From: JAGDMJ01 sp963809695
Lineage (GTDB): Bacteria; Bacteroidota; Ignavibacteria; UBA10030; UBA6906
Assembly: GCA_963809695.1 (NCBI GenBank)
Contig: CAWEKI010000005.1
Span: 86,825-150,824, forward strand
Reading direction: 5' to 3'
DNA length: 64,000 nucleotides
Positions 25,890-35,023 of the stretch are shown here, in pieces. The number at the start of each line of letters is the position of its first letter. Position 1 is the stretch's first letter. The notes below the pieces were generated by a model. It made no database searches. It was not told the DNA's origin and worked only from the letters and a program-made list of their open reading frames with translations. Both the position numbers and the translations under genes were made by a program.

Positions 25890-27149
25890 ATGATGGATAG
25901 TACCAGACTCATCCCGTCGGGAATTTCTCTCGTTGATCGTGCCTGGGGAGGTTTTTATCGCGGGGGCTCCTACCTCATCGTTGGTCCACGCAAGTCCGGC
26001 CGCACGTCGCTGGCCCTGCAATTCGCGTCTGAAGCAGCCGCCAGGAAGGAACGGTGCGTGTATTTTACCACCATGCGCCCGCGCTACCTGTCTATCCAGG
26101 CGGAGGCCGTGGGCATTCCGATCGAACAGATGCTCGCCGACAACCTGATTACGGTGATGCGAATCGTCTCGCCTTCTTCTCCTTCCAGCGGTGGGAGCTT
26201 TACCGAATACGTGGAGGCTATACAGGAGTCCATCCAGACCCACTGCCCCAGCCGCATGGTCTTCGACGAGCTCACACCTCTCGTCAGTGAAGGAGGCAAC
26301 AGCGACACCAGCAACGCGCTGGCTTTCCTGACTGAAACGCTGGAAAGCAGCGGTGTCACAAGTCTCTATGTGCTTGGCGAACCCGCGACCCGGCCCGCGC
26401 GAGACCTCGCCGACTCGTTCATCGACAGCATGACCGGGATGATCTGCCTGCAAAGGCGCGGCGTCTCCTCCATTGAGGATCTGCCCGGAGGAAAGATCCT
26501 GATTGCCCCAAACATCGGGCATCCCGAGGGACACTTCATGACCACCTTCAACCTCGAGCCCCGCAAGCAGCTGCAGATGGATGATCGGCCTGCATGGTCG
26601 CGTCCTGCTCTCAAGGCCCCCGGGATGTTGAGATCGGGCACCGAGACGGCATCCGAGCGACCAACCGCCACGACGTTTCCACCCATACGCCGGGACCACA
26701 TGCAGGAGAATGATCTCGTGTCGGCAGAGAACACGTTGTCAGGCAGCGATGTGGGACGACGTGGACTGTGCAGCGCCCACGAGTTTCTCGAGGAGATCAA
26801 CGCGTCCCTCGAAGCTTCAAGGAATACAGGCGCTCTTCCTCGTGTTGTTGCTTTTCGCGTCACGCCGTCTGAGGGCGCCAACGATCTCCTCACCCTTGAG
26901 CAGGTCGCCAGGGCGGTAGAAACAGTCGGCGGGCCCGGACACAAAGTGTGCATCCATGACAACATCGTGATGGCTGTGGGCCGCAGCAATGACTCCAGGG
27001 ACATCCATGCACTCCTCGCAAAACATGTCGAAGAGGCGATGCACGGAATTTCCGGAGTGCTGATACACGTCAGTCAGCAGTTTGACGACACCGAAGCGTT
27101 GCTCGCTTTCATAGAGAGGAAGTTCTCGACAACAGAGCTCCTGAGCTGA
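25890..27149 (+). CDS. KaiC-like RecA-fold protein with degraded ATPase motifs
   Basis: 419 residues, GGGAAGAG before the ATG. Residues about 5-230 follow the KaiC/RadA-like order: IPSGISLVDRAWGGFYRGGSYLIVGPRK... The Walker A is GPRKSGRTS, with Arg where the catalytic Lys belongs. The Glu pair of KaiC (in 'tfEE') is replaced by TTMRPRYLSIQ, and Walker B is RMVFDELTPLV. ATP hydrolysis is therefore doubtful; nucleotide binding could remain. The C-terminal 130 residues (from ahead of EFLEEINASLEA) have an alpha/beta layout loosely like a degraded GGDEF domain, a weak guess. It is the first gene of an operon with surface polysaccharide genes; the next starts 2 bases after its stop. A cytosolic regulatory or scaffolding role is inferred. 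Confidence 0.7.
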   Translation: MMDSTRLIPSGISLVDRAWGGFYRGGSYLIVGPRKSGRTSLALQFASEAAARKERCVYFTTMRPRYLSIQAEAVGIPIEQMLADNLITVMRIVSPSSPSSGGSFTEYVEAIQESIQTHCPSRMVFDELTPLVSEGGNSDTSNALAFLTETLESSGVTSLYVLGEPATRPARDLADSFIDSMTGMICLQRRGVSSIEDLPGGKILIAPNIGHPEGHFMTTFNLEPRKQLQMDDRPAWSRPALKAPGMLRSGTETASERPTATTFPPIRRDHMQENDLVSAENTLSGSDVGRRGLCSAHEFLEEINASLEASRNTGALPRVVAFRVTPSEGANDLLTLEQVARAVETVGGPGHKVCIHDNIVMAVGRSNDSRDIHALLAKHVEEAMHGISGVLIHVSQQFDDTEALLAFIERKFSTTELLS

Positions 27150-27151
27150 AC

Positions 27152-30037
27152 ATGTCGCGACACGTCACGATGATTCTCATGCCGGTGTTTCTCATCGGCC
27201 GCCTGTGCGCTCTTAGTCAGGACGACAGCGTCGCGCTCAGGAATGAAGCTCTTCGTCAGATGAACGCAGGACGCTACGGGGAAGCCATCAACATTCTCAA
27301 CACGTATATCGCAAGCAATCCTTCTTCCGCGGAAGGCTACCGCCTGCGCGGCATTTGCTTTCAGAACCGCTCGCAACTCGAGAACGCCGTCAACGATCTC
27401 CGCAGGGCAGCCGCGCTTGATGCTTCCGATGTCATCAAGAGCGACCTCGCGAGTGCCGAGGCTGCGTTGAAGAGCAGCACCAACGACAAAATTGAGGGGT
27501 ACAAACGCGAACTTGCGCGGAATCCGGGCGCGGCAGCGCCGTGCCTTGCCATCGCCAGGGCATATCAGGGCATGAATGACTGGAAGGCGTCCGGGCAATG
27601 GTTCGCCGAGTACTTCAAGCGGACAGAGGGCTCGCCGGAAGACGTTCTCCTCTACTGCGAGGTCCTTTCGAAGACCGGAGATCTGGCGAAGGGGGAAACC
27701 ATCCTTCGGCGGTCCATGGACCGTTATCCCAAACGGCCAGACCTGCTGAGTCGCTATGGTTATTTCCTGCTCTGGCAGGGTAAGTACCAGCTCTCACGCA
27801 GCGCTTTTGAAGAAGCGCTTGCGGAAAAAAGCGGCTGGAAGGAAGCCAGGGAAGGACTGAACGAACTTCGCGTGCGCGAGCAGGCGGCAAAGCAGGCGGA
27901 TGCGGCCGCGCAGGAGGCCAGACGACAGGAGTCAGCGGAAGCTCCTGTCGACCACTTTCAGCGCCTCCTGAAGAGCACTCCGTCGGATGATCAGGTGCGC
28001 CTCCGATTGGTGAACGCACTTCTCGCAGTGCACAGGTTCGACGAGGCGGAACGGCATGTCGACACGCTCGCGAGTCTCTACGTGGACAGCGCGCGCATCG
28101 TCGAGCTCCGAACGCGCACGCGCGCCATACGTGATAGCGTTCTTCATGAGTCGCTGCGGGGATACCTCGAGGTTCTGAAAGAGAACCCTGCCAACGGGCA
28201 GGCAGCCCTGCGGGCGGCCGACGCATATGCCCAGCTCGGCGACTACGGCAACGCGGCACACAGTCTTGAACTCTACCTCGCCCACGTCCCGGACACGAGC
28301 GCCGCGGACGTCAGGTTCCGGTATGCGCAGTATGCGGCGTGGAACAAACAGTTCGACAATGCGCTCTCCACATTGACCTTCCTGCTGGAGCGATGGCCCG
28401 GGAACCTGGACTATCAGCTATTGCGCGGACAGATTTCGATCTGGACCGCGCACGATGTGGATCTGGGCGCGCGGTATGTCTCCAACGTGCTTCGGAACAA
28501 CCCCGGAAATGCCAACGCCATGCTCGCCATGTCCTCCCTGCTCGCGCTCCAACACAACATGGCCGGATCTCGCGAATATCTTGAAAAGGCAAAATCAACT
28601 AATGCCGGGATCAGAGAGATAAGAGCCGCCGAGGCATTCTACAACGAAGCGCTTCGCGCGGAGGCGGAGCGAGCGACCTTCGGTATTCTCACGGAAGCGC
28701 GCAACCTGACGGCAGCCGGTGATTGCGCCGGCGCGATCCGGAATTATGAAGAATATTTCGCTCGCGTCCACACTCCCGTGAAACAGGTGCTGAGAGAGTA
28801 CGCGGATGCACAAACGTGTGCCAAAAACCTGCCCAAGGCCATCAGCGTATGCGACCAGATTCTGCAGACTGGGTATGACCACGACGTGGCGGTGCAACGC
28901 GCTAAGAACATACTCTGGATCGGTGATTCGCTTCGTGCTCTGGCCGAATTCAAGCGGCTCCGCGAAGAAAAACCCTCAGATTTTGCCAGCACCTTCTACC
29001 TCGCGGAAAGCTACCTGCGCGTGCGGGATTATGACCACGCCCGGCAAATGCTGCAAGAGCTCGCGTCAACCTCCACCGACGAAAATGAGCGGGACATGGT
29101 CGACAGTCAGATGAGGCGCCTGCCGGCCACCGGCATCGGGCGGGTCTTCTCATCCTTCCCCACGCGTGTCGCTCTGGCCCCCCCCTTTGCGTACTACGCA
29201 GACAACCAGGATTTTCAGCTCATGCATTACGGGGCCCGGGCCGAAGTGGGGGTCACGCCTTTTCTCTCCCTGGGAGGTTCGTACCTTCGCACGTCTCTCG
29301 GGTCATCGCTCGGAAAGCGAATGCTAGACGCCGCAAAGGGACAGGCCTTCATTCATATCTCCGATCAGTTCGCGCTGTCCGGAGGCGCCGGCAGGCTCAG
29401 GACGGCGGGGGGACACTCGCAGGTCATCGGGGACGCGGCCTTCAACTACACGCGTCCTGGCTCCCTCTCGGTATCCGGCTCGTTCGAGAGTACGGACGCG
29501 GCGCTGATCCTCTATTCCCCCTATCTCATCGACCTGCGCTACAGCGCCCAGCTTCTGATCTTTTCAGGCTGGTTCAAGACCAGCTCGAACATGATTGTCT
29601 CGGGAACCGTGAAATTCATCGGGGTGGCCGACGGCAACCGCGGTAGAGAAGTGAACCTGAGTCTCGGGAAGACGGTGTTCGACAGCACTGTCCTTGGCTA
29701 TGAATACCGCGTCCTCGACTACAGGAACCAATCAGCATATATTCCTTTCACCAACCGGTCACGGCAGCTCTATTATTCACCGAGCAACCTGGAGTCGCAC
29801 TCACTTTGGGCCGAATGGCCGTTTGAAAAAAGCGATGAAGCGCGGCTTTCCCTCGCCGGGAAAATCGGCTGGATGCCTTCGTACCATGCGGTGATCCGGG
29901 AGATATCAGGGACCTATGCCCTCAGACCTTTTGGGGGGCTCGTCATTGCAGGAAGGGCCACTTTCGGCAGTACGATCCGCTTTGAGTCGCCATATACGTA
30001 CGGGGCATTCCAACTGTCGGTGTATTGGAGCTTGTAG
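27152..30037 (+). CDS. TPR protein with C-terminal outer-membrane barrel (PgaA/BcsC-like)
   Basis: 961 residues. A short signal peptide (MSRHVTMILMPVFLIGRLCAL) is followed by many tetratricopeptide repeats, from QMNAGRYGEAINILNTYIA to YDHARQMLQELAST, over about residues 25-650. The last 300 residues are alternating strands ending in FQLSVYWSL, with the aromatic C-terminus typical of outer-membrane barrels. TPR plus barrel is the layout of PgaA and BcsC, which guide a growing polysaccharide through the periplasm and across the outer membrane. The next gene is a processive glycan synthase, as in those systems. No sequence similarity to known BcsC motifs could be tested here. Confidence 0.8.
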   Translation: MSRHVTMILMPVFLIGRLCALSQDDSVALRNEALRQMNAGRYGEAINILNTYIASNPSSAEGYRLRGICFQNRSQLENAVNDLRRAAALDASDVIKSDLASAEAALKSSTNDKIEGYKRELARNPGAAAPCLAIARAYQGMNDWKASGQWFAEYFKRTEGSPEDVLLYCEVLSKTGDLAKGETILRRSMDRYPKRPDLLSRYGYFLLWQGKYQLSRSAFEEALAEKSGWKEAREGLNELRVREQAAKQADAAAQEARRQESAEAPVDHFQRLLKSTPSDDQVRLRLVNALLAVHRFDEAERHVDTLASLYVDSARIVELRTRTRAIRDSVLHESLRGYLEVLKENPANGQAALRAADAYAQLGDYGNAAHSLELYLAHVPDTSAADVRFRYAQYAAWNKQFDNALSTLTFLLERWPGNLDYQLLRGQISIWTAHDVDLGARYVSNVLRNNPGNANAMLAMSSLLALQHNMAGSREYLEKAKSTNAGIREIRAAEAFYNEALRAEAERATFGILTEARNLTAAGDCAGAIRNYEEYFARVHTPVKQVLREYADAQTCAKNLPKAISVCDQILQTGYDHDVAVQRAKNILWIGDSLRALAEFKRLREEKPSDFASTFYLAESYLRVRDYDHARQMLQELASTSTDENERDMVDSQMRRLPATGIGRVFSSFPTRVALAPPFAYYADNQDFQLMHYGARAEVGVTPFLSLGGSYLRTSLGSSLGKRMLDAAKGQAFIHISDQFALSGGAGRLRTAGGHSQVIGDAAFNYTRPGSLSVSGSFESTDAALILYSPYLIDLRYSAQLLIFSGWFKTSSNMIVSGTVKFIGVADGNRGREVNLSLGKTVFDSTVLGYEYRVLDYRNQSAYIPFTNRSRQLYYSPSNLESHSLWAEWPFEKSDEARLSLAGKIGWMPSYHAVIREISGTYALRPFGGLVIAGRATFGSTIRFESPYTYGAFQLSVYWSL

Positions 30038-30048
30038 AAAGAGGAACT

Positions 30049-31452
30049 ATGCTGGGATCAGAATCGAAATGGCACGCCCGGACGTCTTTTGATGACGTGG
30101 AGACTTCCATACCCCCATTTGACAGGGAGGCCGGATTGATCCGCATGATGGCCATCTCGGCAACCACTTCGGTATTCCTGGCGGCCATCATCATGTACAC
30201 CCTCCCACTCACCTCGCTTTCGATCGGAGGACTCTCTGTCCACGCATCCATTGTTGCGCTCGCGATATTCCTCCTGGTGCTCCTGATCCGCTATTTCACG
30301 CTCCTTGGCGCCGCATTCCTTTTTTCCATGCGCTATTCCGTCCAGACGCCTCTCGAGGAATTTACCCCGTTCGTTTCCCTCATCGTGCCCGTCTATAACG
30401 AGGGGAAAGTCCTCCGTCAATCAGTCGATTCGCTCCTCGAACTGGAGTATCCCAATTTTGAGATCATCATCGTGAATGACGGTTCCTCCGATGATACCGC
30501 TACGGTGGCGGAATCGCTCGTGGGAGTGCACCAGGGGAAGCACTGCCCTGTCAGGGTGCAATTGATCAACAAGCAAAATGGCGGAAAATCCAGCGCCCTG
30601 AATGTGGGCATCCAATACTCGCGCGCGGAGTTCGTGCTCTGCATGGATGGCGATTCTCTGCTTTCCCCCGGCACTCTCACCGCCGCGCTCCGTCATTTCC
30701 GCGATCCAGCCGTCGGCGCCGTTGCGGGCAACGTGAAAATTCACAACCGACGGAAGATGCTCGCCACCTTGCAGGCCCTGGAATATGTCGAAGGACTCAA
30801 CATGGCACGGAGCGCCCAGAGTTACCTGGGCATCATCAACATTATCCCCGGTCCGATCGGGGTTTTCCGCAGGCAAACAATTGTGGACGCAGGCTGGTAC
30901 TCGGGGGATACATTCGCCGAGGATGCCGATCTCACGCTCAAGATCCGGGCAGCAGGTTGGAAGATCACCTATGAACCGAATGCCATCTCATATACGGAGG
31001 CACCGGAATCGCTCCACCAACTGCTCAAACAGCGCTATCGCTGGACGCGGGGCATCCTGCAGTCGATCTCGAAGCACCGGGTCTACCTGATCGATCCGAC
31101 GGTGAGCTTTTCCAACACGCTCGTGCTTTGGTCTCTTTTCTACGAGGCCATCATCTGGCCGACGATGAACATCTTTGCCAATGCATTCTTTATCGTGGTG
31201 GCCCTGGTGTTCGGCATGTCCAGCACGATCGCGCTCTGGTGGGCCAGCATGGCGCTGCTGGACGTTATGTCAGCTCTTTATTGTGTGGCTGCGGAGCGAG
31301 AAGAACTCAGGCTCGTCCCTTTTGCGCTCGTGTACAGGTTGATCTTCATCCTGCTGATTGATATCACCAAGGCCGCAGCGACAATCGAGGAGTTCTTCGG
31401 CATGGAGATGACCTGGGGAAAGCTGGAACGTCTTGGCGCCGAGTCCCGGTAG
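30049..31452 (+). CDS. Processive family 2 glycosyltransferase (glycan synthase)
   Basis: 467 residues from ATG 30049 (AAAGAGGAACT upstream). Two N-terminal membrane helices (about 40-100) precede the cytosolic GT2 domain. The domain has FVSLIVPVYNEGKVL, the donor motif VNDGSSDDT, the DxD in LCMDGDSLLS, FAEDADLTLKI and the processivity motif KQRYRWTRGI (QxxRW). Three or four C-terminal helices (about 340-440) make the membrane channel. The order D, DxD, ED, QxxRW is that of cellulose, hyaluronan and poly-N-acetylglucosamine synthases; at 467 residues with no PilZ domain it is closer to PgaC than to BcsA. The sugar cannot be told from sequence. It lies between the export barrel gene and the small membrane protein gene. 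Confidence 0.9.
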   Translation: MLGSESKWHARTSFDDVETSIPPFDREAGLIRMMAISATTSVFLAAIIMYTLPLTSLSIGGLSVHASIVALAIFLLVLLIRYFTLLGAAFLFSMRYSVQTPLEEFTPFVSLIVPVYNEGKVLRQSVDSLLELEYPNFEIIIVNDGSSDDTATVAESLVGVHQGKHCPVRVQLINKQNGGKSSALNVGIQYSRAEFVLCMDGDSLLSPGTLTAALRHFRDPAVGAVAGNVKIHNRRKMLATLQALEYVEGLNMARSAQSYLGIINIIPGPIGVFRRQTIVDAGWYSGDTFAEDADLTLKIRAAGWKITYEPNAISYTEAPESLHQLLKQRYRWTRGILQSISKHRVYLIDPTVSFSNTLVLWSLFYEAIIWPTMNIFANAFFIVVALVFGMSSTIALWWASMALLDVMSALYCVAAEREELRLVPFALVYRLIFILLIDITKAAATIEEFFGMEMTWGKLERLGAESR

Positions 31453-31484
31453 GTTTCTCATATTATTCAAGGAGAGGGTAAGTC

Positions 31485-31790
31485 ATGGAATGGATCCCCG
31501 TTTTCTCATTGATCGTGCTGGTCGCAACAATAGGAACGTTTATCATGTCCGTGAGCGCCTATGTCATGTTCAAGATCAAAGAGAGCCGAAAGCGCGTCCA
31601 TTCCACCCGTCGGTCCGCGCGTGTGGATGCTGAAGTGGTTGCACCCGCGGAGCCTTCGGCGGCACGGGGCGTGCCCACAGGCAACGCCGGTACGGCCCGT
31701 CCGGCCGGAGACAGGCTGGTGCAGTACAAGCCCTCCGGGTACAACAGCAACACGCAGCGTACCGGTGAAGAACCTGTGGCGTGGCGATGA
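31485..31790 (+). CDS. Small single-helix membrane protein (PgaD-position)
   Basis: 101 residues, AAGGAGAGGG just before the ATG. One membrane helix near the N-terminus (MEWIPVFSLIVLVATIGTFIMSVSAYVMF) is followed by a basic segment KIKESRKRVHSTRRSAR and a long Ala/Pro/Gly-rich cytosolic tail ending NSNTQRTGEEPVAWR. It follows the glycan synthase after 32 bases, and its end overlaps the next gene (ATGA). In the pga system the small PgaD protein also follows the synthase and stabilises it; the parallel is of position and size, not of sequence. It could bind a regulator through its basic region. Confidence 0.7.
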   Translation: MEWIPVFSLIVLVATIGTFIMSVSAYVMFKIKESRKRVHSTRRSARVDAEVVAPAEPSAARGVPTGNAGTARPAGDRLVQYKPSGYNSNTQRTGEEPVAWR

Positions 31791-33646
31791 ACGTTCCTGC
31801 GCAACGAGGGGCGCATCCCTTCATCGGCTTCTTCACCGGGCTCGTGGTCCTGGCCTTTTCCGTCTGGATCTTCACGCTGATACTCAGGAGTGTCTACGGC
31901 CGGTATGACTTTGCCTCCCTCATCCCGAACGTTCACAACGTGCTGGCAGCGATCAACCCGGACAGACGTCCCATAGCGATCCTCTCATCGGGGTATTCAG
32001 AAAAATTGATGCCGGAAGGAAGCACCTGGCTGCAGGATAACGTGCGAACCTGGAAACGGTTCGTCGCCTCAACGAGGAACAGCGACGAAGTCATCGCCGA
32101 CTCGACCATCGAACAGGGCGGGCTGGACCGGTATGCGGTAGCCATCCTCCCCGGTGCCAAGGCGTTGAGCAACCGTGAAATCTTGTATCTCAAGAAGTTC
32201 ATCGATGGCGGCGGGAGCGTGTTTGCCACGAGCGGCACAGGGTCTTTCTCCGAGGACGGGCAGTGGAGAGGATGGAACTTCCTCTCGGAGGTGTTTGGCC
32301 TGCAATACTCCCGGGAGATTAAGGCCGACGACCCGGTGCGGCTGCACACGCTCCGCGGCGGCTTACCTATCACCGCGGGAATCCCAACGGGATTCGAGCT
32401 GAACGTGGCAACATGGGATCAACCGATCGCCTGCGAAGTGCTGGAGCCACGTACCACCCAGGCGAGCTACTGGTACAACTTCCTCAGCGATTCGGGCCTC
32501 GCCCGCGAAGGGATGGAACAGACCGCCGGCATTGTCTACGGCACCTACGGACGCGGCCGATTCGTCTGGATGGGATTCGAGCTGAACTCCGTGCTTGGAT
32601 CACAAAAAGACTATGTATTCTTTGATATCCTCTGCAAGCATTCGCTCGACTGGCTGATGCGGGAGCCGGTGGTGCTCTTGCACGACTGGCCGGCCGGGTA
32701 TCACGCCGCGGCACTCGTCGCGGCCTCGGCCTCCAGCGAGTTCACCAACATCCCGCCTCTTCTCGGCATGCTGCAGCGCAGGAATATCCCGGCGGCATTC
32801 TTTTTCAATCCCGACAGCCTGACCGCGCAGGCACCGCTGATCTTAAGGCTCGCCAGAAGCAGCTCACTTGGCCTGCTCGTCGGTTTTGCCGCCCCGGCTC
32901 CATCCCACGGCAATTTGATGAGCTCCACCTGCGAAGCCACCGCCGCCAGCATGGAACGGCTGATCAATCGGCGCCCCGACGGCGCACTGCAGACATCGGG
33001 AGCAAGCAACGACGCCAGCATTCATTTGTTGCTCGACAGCGGATTTGAATATGTGGTGACGGACTCTATGACCGACAGAGCCGTGCCGGAAACGATCACA
33101 AAAGGAAAGTCTTCGCTCGTGAGGCTCGCCAAGACCGCGCGCGGCGATGACGAGGTCGTGAGAGAATTCGGCCTGAGAGACACGGCCTATCAATTGTATA
33201 CCTACAAAGAGGACGTCGACCGCGTCCTGTTCCAGGGAGGATTGTATCTGCTGCGGCTTCACTCGCACCTGCAGTGCCGTCCCGAATTCATTGGTGTCGT
33301 TGATGCTCTGGCATCGTACATGCAGGAAAAAAACTTCTGGTTCCCCACACCTGCAGAACTGCGCCAATGGTGGCTCGCGCGCAGCGCCATGGAGGTGACC
33401 TGCCTTGTCCGCAGTGATCGCCGACTCGCCCTGGTGATCTCGAATCCATCGGATGTGACAATACGCAATCCGGTTGTCCAGGTGGACCTTAACCGGACCG
33501 TGAGCAAAGTCGAAATACGTTCGGACATCATCGGAACGGAGGTACCTCCGTACGTCTTCGATCCTGCGCGCAAGCAGGTATTCATCACACTCCCGGAACT
33601 CGCGGCGGGGCAGTCGCGCTCGTATTACATAGATGTCGGTTCGTAG
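31787..33646 (+). CDS. Membrane-anchored polysaccharide-deacetylase-like protein lacking metal ligands
   Basis: 619 residues from ATG 31787, overlapping the previous stop. One helix (about residues 12-35) anchors it; the rest should be periplasmic. Residues about 55-290 form a class I glutamine-amidotransferase-like domain (AILPGAKALSNREILYLKKFIDGGGS). Residues about 295-520 follow the NodB deacetylase fold. AALVAASASSEFTNIPPLLG stands at motif 1, where TFDDG is expected, and VGFAAPAPSHG stands at motif 2, where H-x3-H is expected. YLLRLHSHLQ keeps motif 5. The metal ligands are thus gone and hydrolysis is unlikely; glycan binding is the better guess. The domain pair recalls PelA as I know it. 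The gene sits in the middle of the polysaccharide operon. Confidence 0.7.
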   Translation: MNVPAQRGAHPFIGFFTGLVVLAFSVWIFTLILRSVYGRYDFASLIPNVHNVLAAINPDRRPIAILSSGYSEKLMPEGSTWLQDNVRTWKRFVASTRNSDEVIADSTIEQGGLDRYAVAILPGAKALSNREILYLKKFIDGGGSVFATSGTGSFSEDGQWRGWNFLSEVFGLQYSREIKADDPVRLHTLRGGLPITAGIPTGFELNVATWDQPIACEVLEPRTTQASYWYNFLSDSGLAREGMEQTAGIVYGTYGRGRFVWMGFELNSVLGSQKDYVFFDILCKHSLDWLMREPVVLLHDWPAGYHAAALVAASASSEFTNIPPLLGMLQRRNIPAAFFFNPDSLTAQAPLILRLARSSSLGLLVGFAAPAPSHGNLMSSTCEATAASMERLINRRPDGALQTSGASNDASIHLLLDSGFEYVVTDSMTDRAVPETITKGKSSLVRLAKTARGDDEVVREFGLRDTAYQLYTYKEDVDRVLFQGGLYLLRLHSHLQCRPEFIGVVDALASYMQEKNFWFPTPAELRQWWLARSAMEVTCLVRSDRRLALVISNPSDVTIRNPVVQVDLNRTVSKVEIRSDIIGTEVPPYVFDPARKQVFITLPELAAGQSRSYYIDVGS

Positions 33647-33658
33647 GAAGGTGGCGTC

Positions 33659-35023
33659 ATGCTTACTCAGGATACGCGTCGAATGGTCGCCAGAACGTAC
33701 GGCCGGGCAGCTCTCCATGCTGCGGTTGCGTTCGCAATCTCCGGCGTCGTCTTGGTGTCGGGATGCAAGAAGATCGCCCCGACCGACCCACTGGCAGGGT
33801 TCTATCCCGAGATCACCATTTTGTCGCCCAAGACGAACGATACGCTCTTCATCGGCATGCAGAAAATAAGCTATTCGCTCCAAAACCCGGCCGGCGTGAC
33901 ATTCTACGAACTGTATGTCAACGATTCGCTGAAAGGAACCTTTCCCACCAACCCGGACGGAAGTGCACCCGGCATTTCGTGGCGTGTCGATTCAACGCTT
34001 GAAGGTACCTACGGGTGGTATTATCTGAAAGCATATGACTTCGATCGGAATACGGTCACAAGTCCGGTGATGACGAACCTTCTGGTCACTGAACACCCTG
34101 CCCCTCCCCCGGCGCCCAGGAACCTTGCCCTTTGGAAACTCCAGCCGACGGCCGTTGCCCTGAGCTGGGAATCGGGCGGCAAAGGCGCGACTACAATGGA
34201 GGTCTGGAGAAAAACCGCAGCCGCGCCGTACGCTCGTGTCGACTCGCTTCCGGGCAACGCCGTCAACGCGAACGATTCAGGCCTGGATCCGGGCGAATCA
34301 TATTGGTACAAGATCCGGGCAGTAAACGCCCATGGCATGGCAGAGTCGAATGAAGTGACCACGGCAAGCGACACGAATGGCCTCGCGCCCCCCTCCGACC
34401 TCCTGGCAGCACCGCTCGGAACGAAACTCGTTCAACTCCAGTGGTCGGACAATGCCACCAGGGAACTGGGTTTTGTGATCCAGCGGGAGCTGACAGGTTC
34501 AGAAGCGTTCGCGGCCGTCGGAATGGTCGGGCCCAACCAAACCACCTACATCGATTCCATCGGACTGAAAGCGGGAGGGCAGTATACCTATCGGGTAGCA
34601 GCGCGGGGAACTCTGGGGCTTTCCGGCTGGTCCAACGAGGTATCGGTAACCACTCTCTTTCAGGACCTTTATCCTCCCTCGGACCTCGCGGCAATATATG
34701 ATTTGGGCACGGGTACGGTGCTGCTCACATGGAAGGACAACAGCGTATTGACTATCCAGACGTGGATCGAGCGCAAACAGGATTCCAGCGCGGCGTTCGT
34801 CAACCTGGCTCGTATCAGCTCCGGGATCACGACGTTTTCGGATCCAGCCATCGATCCCGGCCTGACCTACACCTACAGAGTTCGTGTGTTTACTGCTCAG
34901 GGAGTGTTCTCCGACTTCTCCAACGAAGCGACGATTACCGTTCCCCCCGGCGGGGGTCCGGCCGAGACCCGGGTGGAGCATGGAGATCTGTTGCGGCGCC
35001 ATCCTGCATGGAGATCTCCATGA
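33659..35023 (+). CDS. Lipoprotein with fibronectin type III domains
   Basis: 454 residues. The leader MLTQDTRRMVARTYGRAALH... ends in the lipobox LVSGC (Cys about residue 38), so it is lipid-anchored. An Ig-like domain (about 45-145, PEITILSPKTNDTLFIGMQK) is followed by three FN3 units beginning APRNLALWKL, PPSDLLAAPL and PPSDLAAIYD, each with the 'Y.YRV.A....G.S..SNE' strand. FN3 lipoproteins on secreted-glycan operons often bind polysaccharide or partner enzymes. The last 20 residues are Arg-rich and overlap the next gene. The glycoside hydrolase begins inside its stop (ATGA), so the two are translationally coupled. Confidence 0.8.
   Translation: MLTQDTRRMVARTYGRAALHAAVAFAISGVVLVSGCKKIAPTDPLAGFYPEITILSPKTNDTLFIGMQKISYSLQNPAGVTFYELYVNDSLKGTFPTNPDGSAPGISWRVDSTLEGTYGWYYLKAYDFDRNTVTSPVMTNLLVTEHPAPPPAPRNLALWKLQPTAVALSWESGGKGATTMEVWRKTAAAPYARVDSLPGNAVNANDSGLDPGESYWYKIRAVNAHGMAESNEVTTASDTNGLAPPSDLLAAPLGTKLVQLQWSDNATRELGFVIQRELTGSEAFAAVGMVGPNQTTYIDSIGLKAGGQYTYRVAARGTLGLSGWSNEVSVTTLFQDLYPPSDLAAIYDLGTGTVLLTWKDNSVLTIQTWIERKQDSSAAFVNLARISSGITTFSDPAIDPGLTYTYRVRVFTAQGVFSDFSNEATITVPPGGGPAETRVEHGDLLRRHPAWRSP

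Noticed and set aside
34729..35019. Long N-terminal extension of the GH9 gene
   Set aside because: It overlaps the FN3 lipoprotein gene in another frame; the start at 35020 gives a signal peptide and a ribosome site.
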